A stretch of DNA of 64,000 nt from positions 496,001-560,000 of the forward strand of contig JANFAH010000035.1 in assembly GCA_024663395.1 (NCBI GenBank). Reading direction: 5' to 3'. A program made the translations under genes and the position numbers. Shown here piece by piece: positions 32,735 through 44,547 of the stretch. Positions within the stretch are counted from its first letter, which is position 1. Each line of letters opens with the position of its first letter. The notes under the pieces are model-generated. The model searched no databases, was not told the DNA's origin, and saw only the letters and a list, made by a program, of their open reading frames with translations. The stretch comes from Pisolithus tinctorius (Eukaryota > Basidiomycota > Agaricomycetes > Boletales > Pisolithaceae).

Positions 32735-35700
32735 TCACTGGGTGAAATGGAAACATTTAAACCATTCTTTGCCATGGACCATCTGACTTAAGTCCAACTC
32801 TATGCAACAGCCTCTGGGAATGACTATGTTGGTCCCCATTGAGTAAAATGGACTCCTAAGTGTTGGGGGGATCCAAAGTAGTAGTTGTCCCTTTGGGCCT
32901 TTGATCCAGCCATCATCATGTAGCTTGACTACTGCACCCAGCACAGCATTCTGTTGCATGAACCCATCAACAAGTGGATTACTATTAAGCAGAGCATGTG
33001 AGGGGTCATATGAAAAGCAAATGGGATATCCCTTGACACCTGCACTTCTTGTTAAATGAAATAAGAATAGATAGAAGGTGGAAGTACATACCATCTGCAG
33101 GAGGGAATGGATGAAGTATGCTGGAGGGATGGGATGCAACCATTGTGAACATCTCATTCTCCCAGACCCTCACAGTGTTGTCCCAAGAGCCTGAGGCAAT
33201 CCTCATCCCATCAGGGGAGAATGAAACTGATCTGACTAAATCTGTATGGCCCTCAAGAGAGGTGCCAATCTGCACACCTCCCTCAACATCCCACACCCTC
33301 ACAGTCTTGTCCCAAGAGCCTGAGACAATCCTCTTCCCATCAGGGGAGAATGCAACTGAACTGACAAAAGAAGTATGGCCCTCAAGAGGGCTGCCAATCT
33401 GTGCACCTCCCTCAACATCCCACACCCTCACAGTCTCATCCCCTGAGCCTGAGACAATCCTCTTCCCATCAGGGGAGAATGCAACTGAATTGACTGCAAA
33501 AGTATGGCCCTCAAGAGGGCTGCCAATCTGCACACCTCCCTCAACATCCCACACCCTCACAGTCTCATCCCCTGAGCCTGAGACAATCCTCTTCCCATCA
33601 GGGGAAAATGCAACAGAATTGACTGGATTTGTATGGCCCTCAAGAGGGCTGCCAATCTGCACACCTCCCTTGACATCCCACACCCTCACAGTGTTGTCTG
33701 CTGAGCCTGAGACAATCCTCTTCCCATCAGGGGAGAATGTAACTGAATTGACTCCAGAAGTATGGCCCTCGAGAGGGCTGCTGATCTGTGTGCCTCCCTC
33801 AATGTCCCACACCCTCACAGTCTGGTCCCAAGAGCCTGAGACGATCCTCTTTCCATCAGGGGAGAATGCAACTGAATTGACTCCATCTGTATGGCCCTCA
33901 AGAGGGCTGCCAATCTGTGCACCTCCCTTGACATCCCACACCCTCACAGTGTTGTCCTCTGAGCCTGAGACAATCCTCTTCCCATCAGGAGAGAATGCAA
34001 CTGAATTGACTCCACCTGCATGGCCCTCAAGAGGGCTGCCAATCTGCACACCTCCCTCCACATCCCACACCCTGACAGTGTTGTCCTGAGACCCTGAGAC
34101 AATCCTCATCCCATCAGGGGAGAATGCAACTGAATTGACAACAGAAGTATGGCCCTCAAGAGGGTTGCCAATCTGCACACCTCCCTCAACATCCCACACC
34201 CTTGCAGTCCTGTCCCCTGAGCCTGAGACAATCCTCTTCCCATCAGGGGAGAATGCAACTGAATTGACTCCACCTGTATGGCCCTCAAGAGGGCTGCCAA
34301 TCTGCACACCTCCCTCAACATCCCACACCCTCACAGTCCTGTCCCAAGAGCCTGAGACAATCCTCTTCCCATCAGGGGAGAATGCAACTGAATTGACTCC
34401 ATCTGTATGGCCCTCAAGAGGGCTGCCAATCTGCACACCTCCCTCAACATCCCAGACCCTCACAGTGTTGTCTGCTGAGCCTGAGACAATCCTCTTCCCA
34501 TCAGGGGAGAATGCAACTGAATTGACTCCAGAAGTATGGCCCTCAAGAGGGCTGCCAATTTGCACACCTCCCTCAACATCCCAGACCCTTACAGTCTCAT
34601 CCCAAGAGCCTGAGACAATCTTCTTCCCATCAGGGGAGAATGCAACTGAACAGACTCCATCTGTATGGCCCTCAAGAGGGCTGCCAATCTGCACACCTCC
34701 CTTGACATCCCACACCCTCATAGTGTTGTCTCCTGAGCCTGAGACAATCTTCTTCCCATCAGGGGAGAATGCAACTGAATTGACTCCATCTGTATGGCCC
34801 TCAAGAGGGCTGCCAATCTGCACACCTCCCTCAACATCCCACACCCTCACAGTCTCATCCCCTGAGCCTGAAACAATCCCCTTCCCATCACAGGAGAATG
34901 CAACTGAATTGACTGTAGATGCATGGCCTTGCAGTAGCTGCTGTTCAACTGGCCACCCTTTCAAACCTCCCACAGCAACCCTAGCCAGCCTTGGGAATTT
35001 TGGCAACAACATCATTGATAACAATGCATTGGAAGGAATAAATGGCAATGCAGAAGCATACAGGTGTGGAGTGCTGTGCACTATCACACTGCCAAAATTC
35101 CGAATCAACTTGATTCCCTCTTCTACCAATGCCAATACATCCTTGAAGCCTTCTTGTCCCTTCATTGCTGTGTCAGATGTCATCAAACACTGTACATAGG
35201 GCACTCACCTGTAGCCATCTTGCAACTATACCAAGAGCATCCACACCCTTTCCAACCATCCCCAGAAGACTTAATACCTCCAGCCAGAACATAATTTTTT
35301 CACTTCCAACAATAGCCTCCACCAACCCTGCAAGTCCCAAGTCAAATGCTGTCTTCCTCAAATGCTGGGTCCAGAATCGACTGGAGTATGAGAGATGGTG
35401 TGGAATCTTGTCCTCAATTTTCTTCGACAGATCAAGAACTTCAGCATTGGCTAGGTAGGAGCTTTCCAATTCACAGATGTTGAATTGAAGGTTATCACAG
35501 AGAATCTGCAATGTGGCAGAGGCCAGGTCTTTTCCTTCAGAGGTGTCAACGAAGTAGACACCACTCCGTGAACGATCCATCAGGAAGTCATAGAAAGACG
35601 CATGAAGAGGCCGCACAGCGGAGACACGGTCCACAATGCCACCCAGCACTGGAGACATGAACTCGAGGATGAGAACAGTGTCATAGTGGTCCTGCTTGTT

Positions 35701-37749
35701 TGGGAATTTTTTACGCATCGAATTCAAGACTGCCATAGGAAGAGGTTCAAGCGTCATCACAACTTGCCGCATCACAGAGCGATATCGTTCCAGGCCTTTC
35801 CCAGACTGGGGTATGCCCCCCTTCAGGATCGCAAAGTAAGTTGTGTCCAGGAGTGTTCTGCCTTCTTCCGACTCGAGCGCCATCAGATCCTCGTAGCGTT
35901 CTTTCCAAGTTTCTCCAGCTCTACCTGGCCTGATGAACTCACAAGCTAGACGAGCCCACTCGAACAGACCACTGGATTTTTTGACGACATTCTGGATTTC
36001 TGTTGCTTCAATGGTGGGAAGACCGTCCAGTTCCTTCGAAACATATAGCCGGATGTCATGTTCCACCAACTCCTGACGAATGTCGTCCAATGAGATTGCC
36101 TTCACATGTGGAACGTCCCTCATAACACGTGCGATGTCCGGCAATGGTCTGGACGTCAAAAGGATCCGGAAATTCGCTGGTAGATGCGCAGCTTCTGACG
36201 ATTTCAGCAGGCTCAGGATATCCTTCCTCGATTTCTCCGGCCCACTTTCATCCAACGCATCGATTATCACGACCACATTCCCAACTATCTCTCCGTTAAT
36301 CTTCGAGAGTGGCTCCAAGATGAATCGCTTCCACTGCTGTACCACATCGCATGTCGCCTTGAGTGCGTGGTTATTTGACACCACATTCGACAATGCGCGT
36401 CGAAATGCCGCATCACGATCTGCCAGATCACGCGCGATAGTAGTCAGAATCTTTTCCTCCCGTCGCTCAGCCTGCCTGTCACGAGCGAAGCAGAAACAGG
36501 CACCAGGAGCTCCCACATCCTCGATCCATGATGCGATTGTATGGGCAATGGCGGACTTTCCTCTTCCGGCCTGCCCCTGGAGCCACAAGATACGAGGGGC
36601 GTTGACGTCACATGTGGTAATCCAGTCGGTGATGTCCTTCAAAATTTCTGTCCTGGTACCGTCGAGGCATTTCTTGGTCGTATTCAGGCCTGCGCCCGTG
36701 GCGTAAGCCATGCCTTCGAGGTTCAGGTCTTCAAGAACGCGGTACATGTTGATCTGGATGTCCCGTATCGCGCGATCCCGATATTGTTGCATCAGGTCAC
36801 CCAGATTCTTGATGTGGCCACGGGCTACGGTCTGCGGGTCGGAAACAAAGCTGTCCCCGATTCTTACCACTGACAACGTATCGCGTCAGCACACTGAAGC
36901 GGAACAGAGGACCATGAACATAGGACCTACAGATGTTCTTCTTTTTGCAATATTTTACGACGAACAGCGCTGTGGCACTCATCTCCTGTGAAATCTTCCG
37001 TAACGTCTCTTTCATGCTATCCACATTCTCAATGGTATCCTTCTCCATAAGAAATTCGTAGAGATCCTTTATGGTATTGAGGAGGCCGAACACTTCGTTG
37101 TCCAGGTTTGCTTGGTTGATAAGCAACTATTGAGAACTATATGAGCGAGGGATTCATGAGAGGGAAGGGGGAAGTACTTGAGAAGCAGCGGTGAGAATCC
37201 CTAGCGCAAACTGGACATAAGGGTGGACCTGTGCGCTTACATCAGAGCATGCAGGCGACAGAAGCTCAAAGGCAGTACATTCGACAGAGTGGTAACAAAG
37301 AAGTTGAACACTTTGAGAGGCTGGAGAATCGCCTCGATACTTTGAATCGTCGTCATCGCAGTATTGGCCTGCCCGATAAGACCAACAGCTGTTTGCAATG
37401 GCTGGGGCATGTGCTTCATCTCAACCATTGCCTGTTGTGCAACATTGATTTGGCTGCCAATTCTGGTGTCGGTTGTCTCTGTAGCGGGAGGCTCTGATCG
37501 AGTCTGGTTCGACCGATGGAAGAGATGTCCCATCCTGGAGAACAGCTTTCGAGGGGTATCCGCCGATGGTCCAGCGACCGAGGGGGCATCGGCAGAGGGG
37601 TGAGACGTTCCTTCCGACTGTTTGGGCAGACATCAATAAATACCATCGCGTGCAAGGTATAAAATGCGTACCGAGGGAATGTTAGGTGCAGTCGAACTGG
37701 GTCTTTCGGAGCTAAAAAGCCGATGTTTCTTCAACTGCTTGCGAGCCAT
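32735..37749 (-). CDS. NLR-C: NACHT-WD40 STAND receptor, 14 WD repeats
   Basis: Seven exons: 37672-37749, 37279-37617, 37178-37228, 36931-37126, 35209-36869, 33092-35159, 32735-33039. Introns are GT-AG, 49-61 bases, with compatible phases, giving 1565 residues. The start MARKQLKKHR is the only Met fitting the first exon. The pre-NACHT region carries the HPYVQFALGIL microexon. The P-loop GQAGRGKS is at about 320-327 and Walker B VVIIDALDES at about 422-431. Fourteen WD40 repeats span about 853-1455, enough for two seven-blade propellers. The tail (residues 1465-1565) has GWIKGPKGQLLLWIPP. It is of the same subtype as broken copies A and E, and the best preserved and longest gene here. Confidence 0.92.
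33123..34928 (-). repeat. WD40 repeat array of NLR-C (14 x 129 bases)
   Basis: Fourteen 43-codon repeats are highly alike. Most variation is at codons 4, 5, 7, 23 and 25 (DG, SG, GG, SV, NP, FA, SF, DL; then G/W/A/Q/E at 23 and E/N/R/Q/K at 25). The last repeat ends in ENEMFTMVASHPSS, as in B and D. CpG is almost absent. Confidence 0.94.
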
Positions 37750-38099
37750 TGAGAAATCCGTAGTTTGTGCAAGGTTTGTAAGTTGGATTCGAGGTTGAGG
37801 GATGTAAATCAAGTAGTTTCTGACTGAAGTATTGCAGTTGAGCGCTTGAGCGCCAACACGCTGTGGACACGTTGCAGGTGGCACTGCTGGAGGCCTGAAG
37901 CACGAGCCGTGTTACTCCTCGAAGACAAGGACTTCGTTTCGCTATCACTACAGTAACGCCAGCGGTGAGGACGCTCGACGTCAGTCCAGCTATTCACAAG
38001 GTGACCACGAGGATTGAACTCGACAGCTTCGATTTCAGGCTTGTCAGACTTCTTGGCTTGTTCTCTGATTTCGATCTCGACCATCGACGATGTCAACGA
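37750..38099. other. Upstream flank of NLR-C and IPMK copy 3
   Basis: This 350-base region lies between the divergent NLR-C and IPMK-like sequences. Only short shadow ORFs are seen and no clear TATA box. It matches 2807-2955 and 3315-3519 of the A unit. Confidence 0.5.
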
Positions 38100-39250
38100 C
38101 AAGATCATCGTCGCCTCGTGATACCTCCCATCGATCGTACACCCCTCCACCAACCGCGCCGCTTTCATCACAGGTCTGCGGACACGCAGGAGTACAGACA
38201 ACAAAGGATGGTTCGTTACTCCTCAAGCCAGTCCTTTCTAGGGAGCTGTAGTTCGTTCGCGATGGTTTATCGCCGGACATCGACGCCACGATAGCGGTTG
38301 CGTCGGGATCGAAACCGTTACCTCCATGGATCCCAAAATTCCTAGGGCTGCTGTCGCTCGGAAACGATCTTATAGATAACTTAACGGAAGCGACAGCCGC
38401 GCATAGCCTACCCGCCATCGGATCCCCCAATGGAACAACAACCACGATCGTCCTCGAGAATCTCACGTATGGGTTCCCACATACCATGCATTTACGATGT
38501 CAAATTGAGAACCGTACTCTATAATGAGGACGTTCCCCCAGCAAAAAAGGAGCGTATGATTCGCACATCTGTGAACTCGACCAGTCTCAGCACCGCCATA
38601 CGTCCTATGGGCTTCCAGGTATACCCCCTTGTTGATGTTCAGGAACTGAGTGTTCACGCAGACCCCGTGCTTACTCCCAAGAAATATGGTAAAGCAATCA
38701 AGCCAGAACATCTCCCAGATAGGACGTCTGTTCAGACTCTCCTTAGCATACACACGACTCACTCCTGGACAGGGACCTGACCTGGACGTGCCGCTTGTTA
38801 TAGAGACGCTTATCCGACTCATTTGCTAGCAGCGGGGCATTGTTCAGGCGTTGGTCGAAGACAGCTTCCATGTCGACAACACTGGTTATCACACATAGAT
38901 GTGATACGCCGTGCCACGGTATACGCGTCCAGCGGATTTACAGTCGGCCTGCGCCCTGTTTTCCACGCCTCCACGAAGATTTGATCTCCCTTCTCCTTCT
39001 CTTCTATTCTATTACCTCAGGGAAAATCCACTAGCGGAAAGAGTGTGTGAAATGGAAGGGGCCATTATCTGCCGAGGATGAATTCTTTTTTTCGATGACT
39101 CCACGCGGAAGGATCTTCTCCGAAGAAGCAAGGGTGCTACCCATTGCGTTGACAAAGATACCACCTAAACCAGCGTACAGCGATGGATGGAGGTACTCAA
39201 ACTAATACACCGAAATACTAGAAGTCCGAAATATTTGTAGTAGGCGAAAC
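38100..39250 (+). pseudogene. IPMK-like pseudogene, copy 3 (keeps the catalytic segment)
   Basis: The N-terminal signature is clear at 38160-38250 (PLSSQVCGHAGVQTTKDGS, LLLKPVLSREL then TAG). IPKFLGLLSLGND and TTTTIVLENLTYGF follow. The catalytic stretch near 38490-38620 reads DVKLRTVLYNED ... KKERMIRT and STAIRPMGFQVY; the invariant Gly of DxKxG is Arg. The segment with the G-G-S-L-L strand and acidic insert is missing, and the sequence jumps to HTRLTPGQGPD near 38755. It is thus complementary in content to copies 2 and 4. These motifs secure the family assignment (Arg82/Ipk2 type). Confidence 0.82.
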
Positions 39251-40013
39251 CCAAAAATAAATATAGGGCGAAGTCTGTCCAATTAAAAGTGCCAGCACAA
39301 GATAAACAGCCTGTTCGATGGACGGCAAGTCCGTATATCCCTCAAAATCCCAGTTCTGAGTAGATCATTTACCAGTGGCCACCCAAATATTTCCATTGCC
39401 AACATCCGCGCTCCCGCGAGGAGTCCCCGCGCCTGCAACATGCCCCATCCCCACACCAACAATGGCAGGTCCGAGCCCTACCTCCGTGCCCCGCGAATCA
39501 CTGACAGCCACCCTGATCCCCTCCCTCGCCTTCGCAGCCGCCTGTGCGATTGCTTCTGTCCACGCACGTGCTTCGCCGGACGTTTGGAGCACGTAGTACG
39601 AGAGTCTCCCCGCCCCGAGGGTAGGCACGATGAATGCACATGTAGGCATCGTCGGAACGTGCGCGGTTTCGTGCAGTGTAGATTTCGAGTTCGTGAACGA
39701 GGAGGGGCTAGCAGTGAAGACAGGTTAATACAACCAAGGGATATTTATGAAGTAGGGGACTTGCCACGCGGTATAACCCTCCACCCCCGGACTCGTTGAG
39801 GAGTAAGAGGATATCGCTACAAAGTATTACGCGCAGCTTACGCCCGCTTTTTGCTTTCGTCAGTACACCCTCTTTGAGGAGTTTTCGAGGACCTAGGTGG
39901 TGAGTTGGAAGCGTGAGGTCAAGACGACTGTACAGGGGGGAATAGGAAAAAAGGATATCAGCGAAAACTCATGTTATCGGTAGCGAAATTAACAGAACAA
40001 GAAAACATGATAC

Positions 40014-40373
40014 TCACTCCTTGCCTATCCTTAGCTCTCTGCTCACCTCACCAAGCCTCATCCGGCTCTCCCGATCCCTCATTGTCTCATTCACCTCTTC
40101 TAATATTTGCTCCGCGCGCCCCAGAGCATTCGCTATCGACTCGCGTTCCGCGTGCTCCGTGGGAAGAGACAACGTCAAGCGCGGCGCCGAAGATGGATCG
40201 AGTAAAGGTGCAGGTGGGTCAGTGTATTGCAGAATTTGTCGGATGAGGAGAGGATATCGGGTCAGACGCTGCACTGCGGAGAAGTAGTCGTCAATGGATC
40301 GTGTTTCTACGAGAAGGTGATTGGACGCACTGGGTACTAGAAGGTAACTGGACAAGTCGAGATTCCTGGCCAA
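40014..40373 (-). other. DH-domain core exons of the intersectin-like gene
   Basis: The stretch reads ARNLDLSSYLLVP, then a 57-base intron, then QRLTRYPLLIRQILQYTDPP and RAEQILEEVNETMRDRESR, the last helices of a RhoGEF domain. The same exons occur, more damaged, at 30188-30600 and 57266-57640. Confidence 0.75.
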
Positions 40374-40840
40374 AGGGTCCTCCCGGAGGCACTATGAAGG
40401 ACTGACCATCAGGAAAGGGCAGACGAGCAAGAATTAAATGACTGAACCTGCAGCTGAACAGACAATTCTGGGTTGGTATCCCTGAGCGATTGCAACACTT
40501 TCCCAGCATTGGCTTGGTTGACACAGTAGTTCTGTGATCAAATGGTCAACGAGTTTGCCCAGTCGGCTGACAACACAACGAACCAGATACACTCGCATGT
40601 GAGGCATATTGGTTTCTAACAAGTCTCCCACATGGTCTACGTAGAGTCGGCATTCACGCTGTCGCTCCTCCAGAGTAGACAGGAATGCCTGGAGGACGGG
40701 TGAGCTAAGAGTCAATCATATCCAAATGAACGCACTGTGTTCGTAAGAAGGATATCTTCGATGTTGGAAAATATGACCGACGTCGAATCCTCTCCAAGGA
40801 TATCCACCAGACGCGAATAGAAGAGCTTCCAATGTCAAAG

Positions 40841-42037
40841 TCAACCAACCGGGTAGAACTTTATTTGGTACATACTTACCTCCACGATAAGTTGGAGATC
40901 TCTCACATAGTCCGCTTCCGTCGAGATAAGTTCGAATATTGCTTCTTGTCGTTTCCTTTCCACAGCTGGTATTTCTTCGAGCGCAGTCCGGTCGACGAGG
41001 CTTGCCCATGACGTCCCAAATGCTGGGCTGTTATCGCGTGTCGTCGAGTTATGTGGTTCTACTGAATTAGATGCCGAGGTGTGAATGGGGCCAGATATAA
41101 TTGGAATCTTGCGCTCGCGATCGATGTCCGGCGTAGTAGAACGCGTGTGACGTCCAAGAAAACTCAGTAAATAAGACGTACGACTCTCTTCACCTCGTTC
41201 TTGTTCTCGATCTCGCAACGAAGGCGACAGAGACACTGCAGGTGAACGAGGAGGTGATGAAAATGCGAGCGAAGAGGCTGTGTCGAACGAAGACGCTGAC
41301 AACCGGTTAGCAGCTAATGATTGTCCGCCATGCAGCTTCTTATACGTTTCGTAACGCTCGAATGCATCGTCGACGCGCGATGTACTACTCGAGTCTGAGG
41401 TCGTCTTGAGGTATGTGGGTTGAACGGACGTACTGAGTATTTCGGATATGGGTGAGAGCCTGGCGTTAGTACCTGTGCGACTGGTTGCCTCCGGATCCTC
41501 TGAGAATTCCATCATGGGGACCGGAGGAAGTTCCTTATGCCTCGTACAAGACAGAGGTTCATGTGCAGGAGGTAGAGATTCATGTCGTTTCCGTTGGAAG
41601 GCAGCCCCTATCGAGAAGCCCCTCTCGCCCTCTGGACCCCCTAGCCCCGTCGCGCCATCGACACCTACTCCATGCCTATTGGCATGCCGCGGATGGCTCA
41701 TCGAACGATTGTGGTCTTTGAGGTTGCTGACGATAACTCCGGCGGCTTCCAGTACACGCCGGCGTTCCATCTCTTGCTTCTCCTGGTCCACAAAAGTCTG
41801 CGTTGCATTCACGTCGGAAGCCTCAGAGACGTCAGACACACTGTCATCATCTAGAGAGTAGTAATCGTCGTTGTCGTCGTCTTCATCGTCATCAATGCCC
41901 GTAATCTCTGGCATACGGTCCAATTTGCGAGTCTTCACCGGTAAGCTGTAAGGAGTGCCATAACCATCATTGCTCAACATCTCACGGTCAGGATCGGTGC
42001 TGTCAACGGGTTGCTTCTCGTCGCCGTCCGGCTGCAA
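40841..42037 (-). other. Intersectin-like acidic/Ser-rich linker and start of DH domain
   Basis: This open 398-codon exon contains DDDEDDDNDDYYSLDD, several Ser/Pro-rich stretches and, at its end, FELISTEADYVRDLQLIVE, the first helix of a DH domain, followed by a GTAAGT-type donor. The SH3 exon upstream (42350-42500) contains ALYSYEGSGPDELSFNEGD and ESDWWRAERDG. Confidence 0.78.
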
Positions 42038-43239
42038 GTCACGCCCTTCGCTAATACCGTATCTGCCGCTGAGTTGAACTGCATAACCGCACCAATCATA
42101 GTCGCAACAAGAGCGGTCCGCATGTCAAGAACGTGGAATTTCGATCGGTATTGAAATTGGTATTTTGGAAATCCGGAAAGAACAGGATAAGGTCGATGGC
42201 ACGGAGTACAAGGTACGAAGCAAGGAACATGCGAGAAACAAGAGAGAGAGAAAAAGAAATATTTCAGCCTATATCCATCCCAGCGAACGAGAAGGTAAGA
42301 AGAACTCAAGGGATTGTTTTGTGCTAACAAAATGCAACTAACCCTCTGCAACCTCCATGTACGCTGCTGGGACGGCGTAGACGACACCATCCCGTTCGGC
42401 TCTCCACCAATCGGATTCTACCCGGTCGACGATGGTAAGAACGTCACCCTCATTAAACGAAAGCTCATCGGGACCCGAGCCTTCGTATGAGTAAAGGGCG
42501 GTAGCTTGAACTAAAAAGCCGTGTAACTGCAGAGTCCATGCAAGTAAAATCGGTGCGCACCTGGTTCGAGTACTTGCACATATGTCTGCGGGAAGAAACC
42601 CGATCTACCATCATTGGCGGTCGTGCTGTACCACCAGTCACCACCAGACTTGGAGGGATGTGCCTCGATCACGATGTTTTCACCAAAGCCTTGAACCAAG
42701 GTATCAGCACAACCATTTGGGTTTCAGGGAAATTACATGCTCAGATCTTCTGTCCTCTGAGCCTCGTAAGTATACAACGAGCGTACCCTGAGACCTGCGA
42801 CACATTTAGGACGATAAATGACCTGTAGCACATACGCACTCACTAGTCGATTCATCAACATCTGCCATGGGATCAGAACTTCCATCTGGGACATGTTCCG
42901 AAACCCTGATGGCAGGTACATCTCCGGCGTATTCTTCTTCTCCTATGGTCTCGGGTAAACGGTCCAACGTGGCCTGGCCTGCATGATCTGCAGCAGCCAA
43001 CCCATTATACCAGTCCACCGATTCCTTGGGCCGATGCTTTGACGACGGAGTCGGTTCAACCTGCGGTGGTTCTGAGACTTCGGTGACGGGGAGCGCTGGT
43101 GGGGACGATGGAGACGAAAGTCGAGGAGTGGTGTTAATATGTGCAGGGGGTGTATTGTCCCCGATAATCCTTCCAGCTGTGGCAGCGGCGCTTCGGTCAT
43201 TTGTCACTGTTTTCCGCAAGACAGCACCTCCTTGAATAG

Positions 43240-44464
43240 CACTCAGGAGAGCACTTCGGTCGCCAGGAGCTGCAGAAGGTGCTACTGGAGCAGGCGACTT
43301 CGACGGTGCCGGTACAGCAGGCGCTGGGGGAGGAGGGGGTGCTACAGGGGCAGGTGAAGCAGCGGGTGGAGGGAACGTAGGTGATACTGGGCTCCCGATC
43401 GATTATGGTGCAGGCCCAGCGGACTGAGGCCTCGCAAGCAACAAGCTCCCAAATAGCTGCTGTGCAAGTCCCACACGCGTATCTCGTGTCGCGAGTTCCT
43501 CATCGCTGCTACCATCCTCTTTCTCGACCACTTCATCCCAGTCATCGTCGCTGCCGGAGGGCACGGTATGGTACGTGGTCTTGACTGGCGGCGGAACGCT
43601 CAGACTCTTCGGGGGAGTGGGCACAGAGGGTGGAGGTGCCGTTTGCGAACGGAAGAACGGGTTACTATTGCCCACATTAGCTGGCGAAGGCGTGGTCTCC
43701 GGAGCAGGTGCGTGTGCATCCTTCTTCAAACGATTGAAAGGATTATTGCTCGGTTTGTCAGCAGCGGCAGCGGGGGTCGAAGCTGGAGGTGCAGGGGGTG
43801 GCGGGGGTGGTGGCGGTGGCGAGGATGCAGCTTCCTCAGCTTCCACTTCGGGCGTCGGCTGGACGGAAACAACTGCGGGTGGAGTGTGCACGCGCGGCGC
43901 GGGTGGTGCAGGAGGCGCAGGTGGTGCGGGGGGGACGGGTGAATTTTGCGTACTAGACACAGCGCTGACAGCAGGACTAGCAGCAGCTTTGGCAGCTAAA
44001 AACTGATTCCTCCTTTGCTGGTATGCCTCCTCGTTCATCTTTTCTTCCTCCTCGAGTTTGCGCAGGAGAGCTTCGCGTTCCTCGCGCTTCTTGCGCAGAG
44101 CTGCTTCGCGTGCTCTCAAAGCCACATCTTCTGGATCTTCTTCAGGTTCTGCGGGTGCTGGGGGTGCTGGGGCTGGAACAGATGCTTGAACCGGCAGTGC
44201 AGGCGCAACGACAACAGCAGGCGTCCGGGGTGCAGTACCCTTTCTGGGTCGTGGTGGAGCAGGCGCACGAGGCTTAGGCGCTGGTGGAGCAGCTTTCGCT
44301 ACAGGCGTGGTTGGAGTAGGAGTCGGCCTGGACACTGACGCTGTCGGTGTTAGCACCGGCACTGGACGAGGCGCAGGCGCAGGCGCTGTGGTCGTTGGTG
44401 CTGGCGTAGGAGTCGAACCCTTTCCCTCTTTGATGGCTCGTTCGGCTTCCAATCTCTGTTTTCA
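43240..44464 (-). other. Intersectin-like Pro/Ala-rich and charged region
   Basis: Ala/Pro repeats (PAPTTTAPAPAPRPVP) and a charged helix (EALLRKLEEEEKMNEEAYQ) precede an SSPPPPPPPPPAPP run, the usual low-complexity middle of intersectin/Pan1-type scaffolds. The reading frame is open for about 349 codons below the TGA at 44462. Confidence 0.7.
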
Positions 44465-44547
44465 TACCTGTTCCCAATCCTCAGCTTGGTGCTCAGCCTC
44501 TCCTGCCTTCTCCTCTGCTTTTCGTTTCTCCCTTGCAAGGTGATCTT

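Noticed and set aside
33123..34928. Regular direct repeats resembling a CRISPR array
   Set aside because: The unit is 129 bases with no unique spacers, encodes WD40 repeats in frame, and lies in a eukaryotic gene with introns.
33118..35199. Long plus-strand ORFs opposite the WD40 arrays (also at 23076-23966, 50676-51398, 61703-62554)
   Set aside because: They are antisense shadows. The 129-base repeats have a multiple-of-three period and almost invariant codons, so an open antisense frame repeats in every unit. The sense strand carries the WD40 motif.
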